Assembly: GCA_001599815.1 (NCBI GenBank)
Contig: BCIA01000004.1
Coordinates: 2,359,076-2,423,075, forward strand
Source of the DNA: Furcasterigmium furcatum
Lineage: Eukaryota > Ascomycota > Sordariomycetes > Glomerellales > Plectosphaerellaceae
DNA length: 64,000 nt
Direction: 5' to 3'
In this document: piece by piece, positions 34,542-45,922 of the stretch
Position numbering within the stretch: position 1 is the first letter of the stretch
How the letters are laid out: each line of letters opens with the position of its first letter
Position numbers and translations under genes: made by a program
Notes under the pieces: generated by a model
Seen by the model: only the letters and a program-made list of their open reading frames with translations
Told to the model about the DNA's origin: nothing
Databases searched by the model: none

Positions 34542-36387
34542 TTAGAAGACCATGCCCTCGGTCTGCTTGTACTTGGTCAGGTTGACGTTCTTCCAGAGCA
34601 GAACGCATCCCAGCGCCAGCGGCATGAACGCCGCTCCCGCAATGACCATGTTCCTCTGCACATCCCCGTACGCCTGGACGATGGCGTCCCTCGCGGGGGT
34701 GCCCCACTCGTGGCCGAGCTGGACGACGAGATCGCCGTAGATGGTCATGGCGTTCGCCTTCTCCTCCTCGGGGAGGTACTTGAGCAGCAGGCCGGGCAGC
34801 TGGTTCGTCCAGATGCCGCCGGAGATGGCGGTGCCGATGGCCCGGCCGACGGACGACGCGAGCGCGACGACGGCGAGCATGATGGTGATCTCGTTGTGCG
34901 AGACGACCGACATGACGGCGAGCTGCTCGCAGATGATGATGGAGCCGCCCGACGTCGCCTTGAGGATCTGGCACATGATGATGTAGCGGATGGGCGTGTC
35001 GGGGTGGCGGAAGTGGATGAGCAGGCCCGTGGCCAGACAGGCGATGGGGATGAACGACACGGCCACCCACTTGTAGTGCTTGGTCTGGCGGATGAGCACG
35101 CCGACGATCGGGCCCCAGGTGCACGAGGCGATGTTGTAGATGTTCAGGATGAAACCGGACTGGCTGACGCTCTGCTGGTGGACTACCTGCAGGTACGACG
35201 AGAAGTAGCTGTCCCAGCAGCTGAAGGACAGGAACAGCAGGCCCGCGACGCCGCAGGCGCCGAGGATCGTGCGGTCCTTCAGGTTCTGCCAGGGGATGAG
35301 GGGGACGGCGGCGTACTTCTTCTCCCAGAAGCCGAAGGCCACGAGGAGGAAGAAGCCGAGGATGATCATGGCCAGGATGTAGGGGGTCCTCCAGCCGTTG
35401 GGGCTGTACGAGACCAGGCTGAAGGGGAGGAGCATCAGGGCGAAGCCGACGACGAGGAGGAACATGCCGAAGATGTCGAACTCGACCAGGTAGTAGACGA
35501 TGGACTGCGACCAGTTGCGTCCGCTGACGGGCGACTCGAGCGTGTGGCCGAGAGACTTGGCCTTGCGCAGGTTCCAGTAGAGCACGCCGCTTAGGGCCAG
35601 GCCGAAGACGGGGAAGATGATGGCGAAGGAACCGAAGGCCCAGCGCCAGGTGCTGTGCTTAAGGAAGAGCTCGGCGACGGCGGGACCGGCGAAAGAGGTG
35701 CCGATGTAGGCGGTCGAGTTGAGCGTGTAGATGATCATGCGGTTGCGGAGCGAGGTGGTGTCCGACATGAGGACGGTGTGGATGTAGCCGATGGCGCCGC
35801 TACCGACGGACCAGAAGACCTGGGCGGCGGCGAAGGTCTCGACGTTGTTGCAGACCGCCATGAGCAGCAGACCGAAACTGCAGAGTGCGTGGGCAAACAG
35901 GTAACCCTCCATCCTGCCGAAAATATTGAGGATCTTGGCAAAGGGGACCTGGGCGACACCGGCCACGAGTCTGGCAGCAATGCCCGTCATGGCCGTAAGG
36001 CCGTGGCGCTGGAAGGAGGAGGTCACGTAGGGCCTGAGGTTGCTGTTCATCTGCTGCTGCATGGCATGGACGTACGAAGCAATGTGGATGCTGGGGGACT
36101 TGGGGTCAGTGCCAGTCAGGACATCAATGGCAAGAGGCGTTCACTCACAGAGCATAGACGGAGACCAGGGCGACCCAGCTCCATGAAGCCGTGATGGCAC
36201 GGATCTTCTCGACACCATACTGCTTCTCCTTGGTGTCATACTCGACGTCGGACTCTTCATTGCCACGCTTCTCGTCGGTGGACTGAGCATCCGCGGTGAC
36301 CTCGGGCCCCTTTTGAGGGTTGATCTTCTCGTCCGTGGGGTTGGACTGAGGGTTGACAGGCGCACCCATGGGCTGTTGCGAAGCCAT
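34542..36387 (-). CDS. Siderophore-iron transporter (SIT family, MFS)
   Basis: Membrane importer of about 595 residues with 14 expected segments. Exons are 36149-36387 and 34542-36090. A charged N-terminal tail of about 60 residues ends VEKIRAITASWSWVALVSVY, then comes the family-typical SYVHAMQQQMNSNLRPYVTS. Other SIT-like pieces are FGRMEGYLFAHALCSFGLL, GWRTPYILAM, CWDSYFSSYLQVVHQQSVSQ and NQLPGLLLKYLPEE. These carriers take up ferric hydroxamate siderophores with protons. No siderophore NRPS or monooxygenase is nearby, so it may serve endogenous siderophores made elsewhere or xenosiderophores. Two perfect iron-regulator sites lie about 0.4 kb upstream (36792-36843). A large antisense ORF over this gene is a codon-composition shadow. 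Confidence 0.9.
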
Positions 36388-38030
36388 TGTTTGTCGAGGA
36401 CTGCTTGGAGCTTGGAAGACTCTCGTGTTGTTCTCAGGCCGGACAGAGGCGGACAATGGGGAGGACGAGTGAATAAGCACCAAGCCAAGATGACGAGAGA
36501 TCCAGCCTCATATTCATTCTGTGCCTCGTCTCCTCTCCCCTCTCCTCTGTGAGTCCCAACCGTCCATCGACTCCATCCCACCACTACCATCGTGCCGAGG
36601 TGGAGTGGACGGTCCATCGAGAAAACAGCGGCCTGCAGCCAACACGCACCCAGTCCCATCTGGAAGCTCGTTCGGCTCTGTGATTGCACCGTTGGCGATG
36701 ATCTGCGAGGTCCCCAGTACTAGAAGCGGGCATGGCGAGAGTAAGAAGAGCCAATGGCGAGTTTTCTGCGGGAAATACGGCGTTCTAGCGGATCTGATAA
36801 AATACCAGGCGTCTTGGCGACCCACAGCAGACGGATCAGATAACTCTAATCCTGGTCCCCGAGATCGCAAGAATTTTTTTCCCCCTTCTCGGCCTCACCC
36901 TGGTGACTTCTGATTGGGAGCCCGCATCATGTTGGGCTCGCGGAACTGTTCTTTTTGCCTTCGGCACCGAGATGAGGTGAGAGTCTAGCACCAACCGCGC
37001 AGACAAGGCGCGCATACATGCGCTGGTCTGGCCACTTGAATTTCCGGGTCATTCTTTTACCTCATCACTTCGGGATCTGTGCCGAGTACAACGTGACAGC
37101 GGTGTCCAAGCCGGGAATCGGCACTCTATGGGATCACGTCGAGCCCATGTAGCTTGTGAACTCACCATAACAGCTACTGATGCAGTTCTGGTCCCTCTTG
37201 GCTCTGGATCGGAGTCAGCTCAAGCATCAAAGTGCTTCGAGTCTGCGTCGGCAGCGACAAGACCCCCATCCGCCCTACCGACGTCGATACCCCACGCAAA
37301 TGTGCACGGGAGCCATCTGGTGGCTGCTGCAAGGCGCTCAAACGGCCCGCTTGTGGCTCATCTCGCGCGGCACCCGCGCTGCGTCCCCGACTCCCCGACC
37401 CCGGTATTTCTCCCTCAGCCGACGCCACCCTCGATTCTTCCTTGGCTCTCTGGGTCGGGAGTGGGGGTGCTAAGATAGCTAATTAGATAGCATACCCTGC
37501 TCTGCGTTATCCGACTTTCTCCGAGCAGCTTTATGAGATGTGAGATGCTCGAAGCTGTGGGACGAGGCGGCGACTGTGGCAAACAAACAGCCCCATTTGT
37601 AGCTGGCGGTTCCACGAAGGGACCGAGGGCGATCTCAGGCCAGAGCACAAATTCTTAGAGCTCACCATGGCGCGTATGGGTGCTTGTTCTTGTAGATGAT
37701 GCCGGCTGCTTGCTTCCCTTCTTCGACGCTCATCGCGGCTTCGGCGTTTATATTTGGCTCGCCCATTTGCCCGGATGATTAGCCATGCCATTGGCTTCAG
37801 TGAGCTCCAAAGAACGGGAATCCAACGCCAAGAGCTTATGCCAGGCGAGGACCCTGGACTTAGGCCGATTCCCGACATCGGACGAAAACACCGGAGCTAG
37901 GTAGAAGGCACAAGCAGCCACTGAACTCCTTCGCGCATGGGCGATTCTTGTTTTGACTACATATTACAACGGGCTAACACCAGACGCAGCTGAGCAGTCG
38001 GGATTCGCCCCGACATCAGCGGACAAATTT
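36388..38030. other. Intergenic region upstream of siderophore transporter
   Basis: A 1.64 kb region. The left part is the transporter promoter with two GATA-type sites. The rest, to the 3' end of the small secreted protein, shows only short overlapping ORFs without domains or consistent splice signals. Confidence 0.5.
36792..36843. promoter_or_regulatory. Two ATCWGATAA iron-responsive GATA sites
   Basis: ATCTGATAA at 36792-36800 and ATCAGATAA at 36835-36843 each match the consensus ATCWGATAA reported for the iron-responsive GATA repressor SreA and relatives (Urbs1, SRE). They are 43 bp apart in the same orientation, 405-456 bp upstream of a siderophore transporter start. They probably mediate repression under iron sufficiency. 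Confidence 0.7.
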
Positions 38031-38615
38031 CTAGACCTTGCAGGATTCTCCGAGTTGCCGCGCAAGCAGAATCCAGTCTCCGCATGAAGTTGCGTTGGAA
38101 ACCAGCCGAGAATCCAAGTCAATCCGCAGAATATCATTCCCAGTAAACGAGACCGGCGTCCCAGCTGGAACAGTACTGCGAGCATATCAGCAACAAAGTC
38201 AGCCATGCGCGGAGCTTGGGACTCACGACTTGAAGCCCGTCGTGACCGCCGTATACTCCCAATTATAGGCAATCTGGTCGCACGAGTGCAGAAGGAAGTT
38301 CGGGGCCTGCTTGACGTTCGTGGTCGTGGTGTTCCCCGATCCCGACACCGCGGACCAGAGCTGGTCAATCCCAATCGTCGGAGGCCCGAAAGTGTCGTCG
38401 TAGCTTTTGACACCGGGCGTGACAATCGTGGCTAATTCTTCCTTGCTGGAAACACCGCCCTGGGAGAATATGCCTAGCCACCGCTGGGCGATTTTCCATG
38501 CTTCGTCTTCGCAAAGACAGTCGGGCCCGTTGTGGTCGTACAACATAGGGCCTTGGCCTTTGATGGCCGAAGAAACTGGAAGAAACGTAACCAAGAGGAA
38601 AGCAAAGGAGTGCAT
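38031..38615 (-). CDS. Small secreted SnoaL-like (NTF2-fold) protein
   Basis: Protein of about 177 residues in two exons, 38227-38615 and 38031-38175 (intron gtgagt...ctcgcag, in frame). The signal peptide MHSFAFLLVTFLPVSSA is clear. The mature part carries DCLCEDEAWKIAQRWLGIF, VKSYDDTFGPPTIG, HSCDQIAYNWEYTAVTTG and NDILRIDLDSRLVSN, the pattern of fungal extracellular SnoaL/NTF2-like proteins. It has six cysteines including paired DCLC, which could form disulfides. Its size and secretion also fit a candidate effector, but the NTF2-like signature is the stronger call. No catalytic residues can be named. Confidence 0.8.
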
Positions 38616-39219
38616 TTTGTCGGTCGGAGAGTTGTAAAGTGTCAAATTATCAACGGGAGAACTGGGGCTTCGGCTCTTTAAATCCCAAACAGCTGGTCAT
38701 CTGCGTTCATCGATCTGCCCGAGGTGACGAACGCAGTCGGGAAATCTATGAGGATGTGAAACATTTTAGCTCATACGTCTGATCGGTTACCATCGATCTC
38801 GCGAGCGTGTGGTGAGTCCATCGCGGGAACCTTCGACCCCTCAACAAAGACGATCTGAGACACTGACACCAGCAGAAGCCCGATCTTACAGTCAAGGCGA
38901 AGCTCTCAATTCGCAGAAGAAACTCGCTAGCTGTAGTGTGACGAAATGCCAGATCTATTATAGATGACTTTTCATCTCTGGTTTCTTGTCAGAGGCTCAC
39001 AGCTAGCTGCACCGGCCCGCCAACCCCTGTCTCTCACAACAGGTACATATGCTTTCCGCCCCCAATCGACATCATGCTGCCTGGTCGATCAGAATATGAG
39101 CTGCCAATCACAACGCATGCATCGCGTGCGCCTCATGCGCATCCATCAGCTTGCGAGATGTGTTGAGGCTGACCTCAAGACACGTCACATTTCCATATCT
39201 CGCTGGCGCGGCGACAACG
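38616..39219. promoter_or_regulatory. Divergent promoter region
   Basis: A 604 bp region between the secreted protein (minus) and the HeLo-ankyrin gene (plus). A TTTAAA near 38678 may be the minus-strand core promoter. Nothing else seen. Confidence 0.4.
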
Positions 39220-41760
39220 ATGGACGCAGGCGCCAGCATCGTGGCCTTCGTCGGCCTAGGCCTGCAGTCCGTCAAGGTCCTCTATCAATTCTTTTCCGGC
39301 GTCAAAGATGGCCCCGAGAAGGTCGCCGATCTCAGCAAGGCTCTCGCCCGGTTGCACGCCACCTACGAGCAGAGCCTGGGCGCATTGAGTCTCGTCGGAG
39401 TCATCACGGCCGCGCCTTCTCTCGTCGAGGTTCTGACCGAGTGCCAGAGCGACCTCAAGCGACATGAAAGGAAGCTGCAGAAGCTCTCTTTCTCGTCTGA
39501 AGACGGACTTCATCGGAAGTTGTGGCGGAAGCTCAAGATTCTCCTCGACGAGAAGGAGATCGGATACATACTCAGCAATGTCGAGTCGCATCTCGGATCG
39601 CTCACAGCGCAGCTCAACCTGGTTCAGATGTGAGAATATTTCGCCACAGGGCACGTGGACATCCTTTTTGACAACTTCGATGACAGGCGCATGGGATACA
39701 GCCAACAGGTCGCATCCCGGCAAATATTCGTCCAGAGTGAAGCGCAGACGACGTTACTTCACTCCCACAGCCATGCACTGGCATCCATTCAAAACACTCT
39801 TACCGATGCATCTCAGCAATCCACCCGCTTACAGTCAACGCTTGAAGCCATGTTCCAGCAGATTGAGAGCGGAGCGGCACCATGGGCATCAGTGCATCAA
39901 ATGGATGCTATCGCTGAGAAGCTTGAAAGACTTGATACAGAGTTCTCCAAGCACCAGTCGAGCAATCAACAAGGTGAAGGTTTCACCGCAGTCGAACAGA
40001 CCATCAGCGCGGCGGAGAAGGTACTACCAGAGCCCGATCCGTTGGTGACGGAAGCTCTCGAACGCTTGTCCAGCCACGTCAATCGTCCGACGCAGCGGGT
40101 GGAATCAGACGAGGCAGAAGAAATGATCGATGACTTGGACATCCTCTTGGAATCCCTCATCTCCGAGAACAGACGCCACAAACGGGCCGCAGGGACAGAC
40201 TCAGGATCCAGCAATGCCTGGACCAGCCGGAACTTGAAAAAGGCACATTCTGTGCTTCAATCGTCGATGGCATTGGCATTGAATCGGAATGGTATGTGGT
40301 TCATATGCGGTCAGGCTTGCAGCAAATGCTGACCAGAATACCTCCAGTTCCGCGACTCCCGTTGACGTCCGATCTCGCCAGGAGAGACTTGACAGCTCGG
40401 GAGATTCAAGTCCCAGCCGGGACCTTTGTCGTCTCGAGCATCAAGCGGAGTCGAGTTCGGGGTGAAAATAAATTCGAAGACCACGGAACAACCATCACAT
40501 TTAGACCCAAGAACTCGGCATTCTCCTTCGTCAAGGCGGCCGTGTTCCAGCTACAGACCCTACGCGGATTCGCATCGCCGACACCGACACTTGCGTTCAG
40601 TCGGAGATTGCCCGGCAATTCGCCCGTCTTCAGCTGCGTTCGCAACGGGCGCCTCGACGAGTTCACCCGCATGCTTCAGACTGGCTTGGCATTTCTGAGC
40701 GATCGTGACAGCAACGGTGCTTCCCTACTCCATGTCAGTCAGTCATCCTTCTCACTCTCATACGCCTCTGACTTGCCGACCTGGTATAGTATGCGTGTCA
40801 GGAAGCTACACAGGAAAATCCGGTCCGCAAAATGCTGATCGCAAACGGCGCCGATGTTGATGAAATTGCTGATTGTCGATACTTGCTGAGTTCAGGGGAA
40901 ACTTCAGCTCTCCGGTATGACACGCCCCTCAAGCCGACGTGGTGCTGCAGAGTAGAACGAGTACAAGCTAATCCGAGAAGTTCTCCTCTCTTTCTCTCCG
41001 TCGAACTCAAACTTTGGCACGAAGACAGCGAGGCTTGGTGCATGGAAGACTTGCTCGTCGCAGGCGCAGATCCTTTGGCACCAGGATCATTCGGTCGAGG
41101 AGGGCGTATACTTTCTGCCTTCGACCAGACAGACCGGCACACACGAAGTGTAAGTCGAGTGCGCATCATATCTCCCAAGCACGCTGGTGTATATGTTCCG
41201 GGTACCTAACTGCTGTTACTCAGGCAACCACCTCCCCGCTACTTAACATTGTCAATTTCATCACCAGAGAGGCACGTCCATTCTTCACATTTGGCCTGGA
41301 TCTCGACGAGAAGCTCCTTGACGCATGTCTCAATGGTCGAACGATGCATATCGGCGCCTATATTGAACTCGGGGCCAACGTTAACTGCAAAGACGAGCAA
41401 GGCAGAAGTTGTCTACAGCTTTTTATGCTCTACGTGCTCTCAATAGAGCCTACGTTCCAAGTCGGCCTGATGGACATGCTTCTTTCTTGTCAACAAGTCT
41501 TGGTGATGCTTCTGGGGTATGGAGTCAAGCTGAACACGCGGGACAGTGATGGACTGACAGTTTCCAAAATCGCCTACACTCAGCTCGGACCAAGCGGCGA
41601 AAGCTTCCCAGGGGACCTCTGGGATTCAGTCCTGGCCACAACTGGGCAGCGCATCAAAGTCTTCCGGTCCGCATTTCCCAGACTCGGATGCCTCACAAAG
41701 GTCTACGACCGCCGAATCTTCGATTGTCTCTGGGAAAACATCGAAGATCTTTGCCTATGA
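39220..41760 (+). CDS. HeLo-like N-terminal domain protein with ankyrin repeats
   Basis: Protein of about 765 residues as read to the first stop. Exons are 39220-39629, 39687-40291, 40348-40733, 40790-41149 and 41224-41760. The N-terminus MDAGASIVAFVGLGLQSVKV is the fungal STAND/HeLo-like type. Residues 140-330 are helical with Gln/Glu/His-rich heptads. The second half has ankyrin-like units, for example DSNGASLLHYACQEATQENP...LIANGADVD near 450-480 and LGANVNCKDEQGRSCLQL near 625. No NTPase domain separates the two parts. The frame stops in DLCL-TGA, but a long acidic tail is open immediately afterwards one base out of frame (41757-41962), so the allele may be truncated by one base. A non-self recognition or cell-death role is inferred. 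Confidence 0.75.
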
Positions 41761-41962
41761 TGGCTGGGACGACCAGAATTGGCAAAACTGTCCCTATATG
41801 GATTTTCCATGGCTTTTTGAGCCAGAGGGTCTTCCGCTTTGTTCAGATTCGACACGATGGGTGATGGAAGGTGACAGACAGGCAGACGATTGGGACAACG
41901 ACGGGGAAGACGACGACTGGGGGAAAGACGAAGAAGATGACAGCTGGTTGCTGGATGGGTAG
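41757..41962 (+). other. Out-of-frame acidic Trp-rich tail of the HeLo-ankyrin gene
   Basis: Directly at the TGA of the preceding gene, the frame shifted by +1 reads YDGWDDQNWQNCPYMDFPWL and onward to a TAG at 41960-41962, about 68 codons. It is full of Asp/Glu/Trp (DDWDNDGEDDDWGK), a composition unlikely by chance and common at the C-termini of fungal ankyrin proteins. No GT-AG intron restores the frame. Most likely this is a 1 bp indel in the gene or in the assembly. Confidence 0.55.
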
Positions 41963-43002
41963 ACAGAAAGTACATTAGTGTGGGCAATTTTAAAAATTCC
42001 CATACCTAAACACTTAGGCTCATCGAACCGCCCAGCCCTGCCCCAAACCTGGGATTTGCGGGTATTCTGCTTCCAAAACAGCAATGGGTGATACAGAGAC
42101 AGAGGCCCGGGTCCACGGTCCGGATATTCAGAGTGCCACGCGTCCACCGTTGGGGTATATGCTACACTGAAGATCATATCAGCGGAATGTGAACGGTGCT
42201 TTGTCCCGATACCGAGTTCGTCCTGATGAAGTCTAGCCAGACAATGTGCCAGGGGCGGCCCCAAGTCCCTTGATGTAGCGGCGAAGGAAAGTAGGCCAAA
42301 GCACCGGACAACATTCGTGTTTCGGGGTTTTCTTTGGCCCCGAAAGCCCGGCCTGGACCTGTATGTCAGTATCTTGCCATTGAATACCTTCTTCCACCAG
42401 TAGTGCAGCGATGTTTGCAGTGCATCACGGACTTAGGGCAGCGCGGGCATGACTAAAGCCGGAACTCGGTACCGAGGTGACGAGCTACAACGACGCATGG
42501 ATCGGGTGCAGATACCTTGCCGCCCGGGAACGACCATGAAATTGCCACGCCGCGACCAGCAACGAGGCCATCGAGAAGAAAGCAGATGTGTGATATGCAT
42601 GTTGCCCGGACTTAGAAGCGCCCAGCTCGACTATTTCCGAGGTCCGTCACCCCAGGGGCCAATCATGGTGCACGAACTGACGACATATGCCTCCACTCGG
42701 CTTTGGTTGCGACACTGACCAGGGACCTCAAGCCCCAGCCCAAGTCCCAGTCCTCTGAGGCTGCGGCACAGCCTCGTAGACCCGCCGAGGGGCTGCTTGG
42801 CTCCAATCAGGGAGTAACGGTGTCCGAAAGATTCCCAAACACACCGTAGTCTTCTCTGGTACAAGATGGACCTGTTGAATGAAGATGATCTCGAAATCAG
42901 CTTCCGCATCCATTCATCTCCCAACTGCCTCTCTTACTAGAATCCGACAAACACATATTGGCTTGTAACCACATTCGTTTCCGCCTCTCAATCAGATTCA
43001 GG
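41963..43002. other. Intergenic region
   Basis: A 1.04 kb region before the dehydrogenase gene. Short ORFs only. A tract of near-repeated CCCAAGTCCCAGTCC around 42725-42760 gives low-complexity reading frames. Confidence 0.5.
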
Positions 43003-44067
43003 ATGTCTTCGTGGACACAGTTCTTCCCGCCCAAGCCCTCGTTCACCGAGGACCAAATCCTGCCCGCCAATCTCCACAGCAAGGTCTATGTCGTGACCGG
43101 TGCCAATGGCGGTATGGGGAAAGAGCTCACGAGGGCGCTGTACTCCCGGCATGCAAAAGTCTACGTTGCCTGCAGGTCAGAGGAGCGAGGCAAGCAGGCC
43201 ATCGCCGACATCCGGAAAGCAGCTCCCAAGTCCAAGGGCGAGCTTGTGTTCCTGGCCCTCGACCTCTCCGATCTCGTCAAAACGCAGGCCGCCGCGAAGG
43301 AGTTTCTTGCGCAAGAGTCGAAGCTACACGTCCTCTTCAACAACGCTGGCGTCATGGTGGGACCGGCCGAGCCGCCCCTGAAGACGGCCCAGGGCCATGA
43401 GCTGGCCCTTGGCGTGAACTGCGTTGGAACGTTCATGTTTACGCAGCTGTTAACGCCTACGCTCGTGAATACCGCCAAATCCGAGCCTGCAGACACCGTC
43501 CGCGTTATCTGGTTGTCGTCCCTGGGTCTCAAGTTCTACGCCCCCAAGGACCGCGGCGTCGACCTCGACAACCTTGACTACCACATCCCAAAGCCACATG
43601 TTGAGCGTTATGGCATCAGCAAGGCAGGGGACTGGCTCCTGGGCGTTGAGTACGCCCGCCGCCATCGTGCTGACGGCATCGTCAGTGTCGCTCTCAACCC
43701 CGGCAACGTCCGAACAGAACTTGCTCGGGACCAGACCTCCTCTCTCAAGTTCATCGCCGGTGCGATCGTTTACCCTATCATCAACGGTGTCTATACCCAG
43801 CTCTTTGCTGCCTTTTCACCCGAGTGCGGCATCGGCAAGGTTGACTGGACCAAGCAGTGGGGTGAGTTTGAACATTGACATTCTTCCTTCTCCTTCCACC
43901 AGAAAGCTGACTAGTATCTGGAAACTGTAGTTGTTCCATGGGGGCGTCTTCTCCCGCTTCGAAGCGATCTCACCAAGGCAGCTCTCCCGGTCGACAAGGG
44001 TGGCAACGGGAATGCTCAGCAGTTCTGGGAGTGGAACGAGAAGCAAATCCAACCCTACCTTGACTGA
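43003..44067 (+). CDS. Short-chain dehydrogenase/reductase
   Basis: NAD(P)-dependent oxidoreductase of about 331 residues. Exons are 43003-43861 and 43931-44067; the intron (gtgagt...gtag) is phase 1. The Rossmann motif is VVTGANGGMGKEL (TGxxxGxG near residue 33). VACRSEERG suggests NADP preference, then LFNNAGVM, the catalytic Ser in VIWLSSLG and YGISKAG (YxxxK near 202). LNPGNVRTEL follows. The length and C-terminal WGRLLPLRSDL part match the fungal group near retinol dehydrogenase and WWOX-type reductases. No targeting signal is seen. The neighbours give no pathway context, so the substrate is unknown. Confidence 0.92.
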
Positions 44068-44838
44068 ACCAATCTATCTCATTTATATTGCAAGGGGGGC
44101 GGCGGCGGCGGCACGAGTCGGCGGAGCAGGGCAGCTCTTTGCATTTGTCGATATGCACGCGGAAGCCATTGTCACTGCTACGAAGGATACATGTTGCACG
44201 AAACATTGATGCCGTCATGCCATAAGTTAGAAGTACAATGTGAAGTTGCGTCTCCATACTCTCCCAGCCCCAGCTCTGGCACAGTCGGCGAATGCGATGA
44301 TAGTAAAAGGATCTTGGTTGACCTGTTTGATGGCGCTGAGAACCGTTCCTGGGCTGAGTCCGAGTTCCAGGGTCACACGGCACGACACGGACAGGGCATT
44401 CATCGCACCAACCGTTGACCGCCAACCAGACTCGTTCTTGGCCATGCCCAACCTGAGTGTAGCGCCGAAGGTCCCTGCGCTGGGGTACATTCATGCCAAT
44501 ATTTGCGAGAAGGTGGATTGGGTGTCGTGACCTGACCACTGTACTTCCAAACAGGGTTCAACTTACCCCCTGAGTCGATGGTACCGGTAGACATTCTTGT
44601 GGACCATTGACCACACCTGACATGCAGTCTAGGCACATGCAAGCCCAGTTCAACTAGGTACACGTAAATTATTCACAGAAATTTTGATCATTGTGAAAAT
44701 GCTGGGTGGTATTGGTTTCTCGCTACGTGAACTGCTTCTCCTCAACCTCCAAACCTCCATCATGCTGCCCTCAGGTACTGCAGAGGGACCTTCCGGGTAT
44801 TACAGCCCCTACCTTCCCCCAATGTACGATGTTACAAC
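44068..44838. other. Convergent 3' intergenic region
   Basis: A 771 bp region between the dehydrogenase and a small minus-strand gene. A GGCGGC-rich run at 44095-44110 lies just past the dehydrogenase stop. Nothing else seen. Confidence 0.5.
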
Positions 44839-45315
44839 TCATCTTCTCAAGAGTCGCCTAAATTCGCCGGTCAAGTGGCCCGGAAGTCTGCATGTGATAA
44901 CCCTCTGGCCTCCGTTTTCTGTTGCAAAGTCCGTGAGGTACTGCCCCAGGTCCGGGTTTGTGTTCCCATTCGTGAAAACATCGCCTGGGCCAAAATTTCG
45001 GTCCCTGTCGTCCCCAGTGAACAGTGTTGTGTAGTGCATTTCCACCGACATGTTATTCTGCAGTAACCGGCGTAGTTGATCCGCATTTTCAGAGCCGAGG
45101 CGCCCAGATTGCCGGGTTACATCGACGGCATATCGGGCCAAGGCGTAGTAGAGTAGTATCGGGCGGTCATATTTTGGCTTTCTGAGATGCCCTCTCTCAA
45201 AAAGACCAAAATCGTAAATTTCGCTGTCGCGGAAGAATTTGAAGATCACATGGCAGAAGGATGGCGAGGTGTTTGGGACGTATCCAACTGGGGGAACCTC
45301 ACGGAAGTCTTCCAT
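44839..45315 (-). CDS. Orphan protein of 158 residues
   Basis: I do not recognise this protein. It is a single open exon starting MEDFREVPPVGYVPN. It is helical and charged, with one Cys, and has a distinctive Asn/Gly/Asp part (FTNGNTNPDLGQYL) before a basic C-terminus LTGEFRRLLRR. No signal peptide or membrane segment. A TATAAA on this strand lies at 45508-45513, and no ATG occurs between it and 45315, so this would be the first start codon of a normal transcript. That is the main support for it being real. Confidence 0.5.
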   Translation of the reverse strand: MEDFREVPPVGYVPNTSPSFCHVIFKFFRDSEIYDFGLFERGHLRKPKYDRPILLYYALARYAVDVTRQSGRLGSENADQLRRLLQNNMSVEMHYTTLFTGDDRDRNFGPGDVFTNGNTNPDLGQYLTDFATENGGQRVITCRLPGHLTGEFRRLLRR

Positions 45316-45922
45316 GATGGAGAGCCTCAGGTACGTCTGGAAGTGCTTAAGTGGACAGAGCTTAGTTTCTTCAGCGTTGCTGAAGGAGGTACGACTTTCG
45401 CGTTGGTTGTTGGGAATGCTGGGCAGGTGGCACTGGGACTGTCGCAGGATGACGCTTCTCCTGGTTGGTGATGGTGAGAGGTTTCAGAGGCAGCCGTCAG
45501 TTGGGCCTTTATAGGCAAGAAAGCGCATTCTCCGTGGCTCCTGAATCCAATGGAGGTCTATGGTGTCCAATACGAAGATCCTATTCACAGCGTGAGTCTG
45601 TTGGTGACGAACGGCAGGAACGAACTATTGGCTCGATGTCAGAGCTTCCAACCAGCACGTATTCCAAGCCAATTCACTCAATTCAGCGTGGGGATGTTTC
45701 TCGGTGATGATTGTGCGGCCATCAGCAATTAGTCGTAACATCGTTTCAGACAACCACGATCGCGAACAACGCGCATCTCACCCGTACGCGACTCTGGCTG
45801 ATGAATTCGAACAGGTTATTCACTAAATCGATGGTAGTTATACCGCGCTCCTCAGCTTTGCAAAATATGGCACCTGAGTACTTGACTCGAAGTCTGGAAA
45901 CAAGCACCCAAAGCGCCAGCAC
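45316..45922. promoter_or_regulatory. Promoter of the orphan gene and 3' flank of the next regulator
   Basis: A 607 bp region. Minus-strand TATAAA at 45508-45513, about 195 bp before the orphan gene start. The remainder toward 45922 shows no coding feature. Confidence 0.5.

Noticed and set aside
34710..35594. Long plus-strand ORF of 294 codons
   Set aside because: It is fully antisense to the siderophore transporter, is Asp/Glu/Gly/Arg-rich with no domain, and is explained by GC-rich codon use on the other strand.
41750..41762. Programmed +1 frameshift joining the HeLo-ankyrin frame to its acidic tail
   Set aside because: CTA-TGA-T has some likeness to known shift sites, but there is no stimulatory structure and such events are very rare. 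A 1 bp indel is the simpler explanation.
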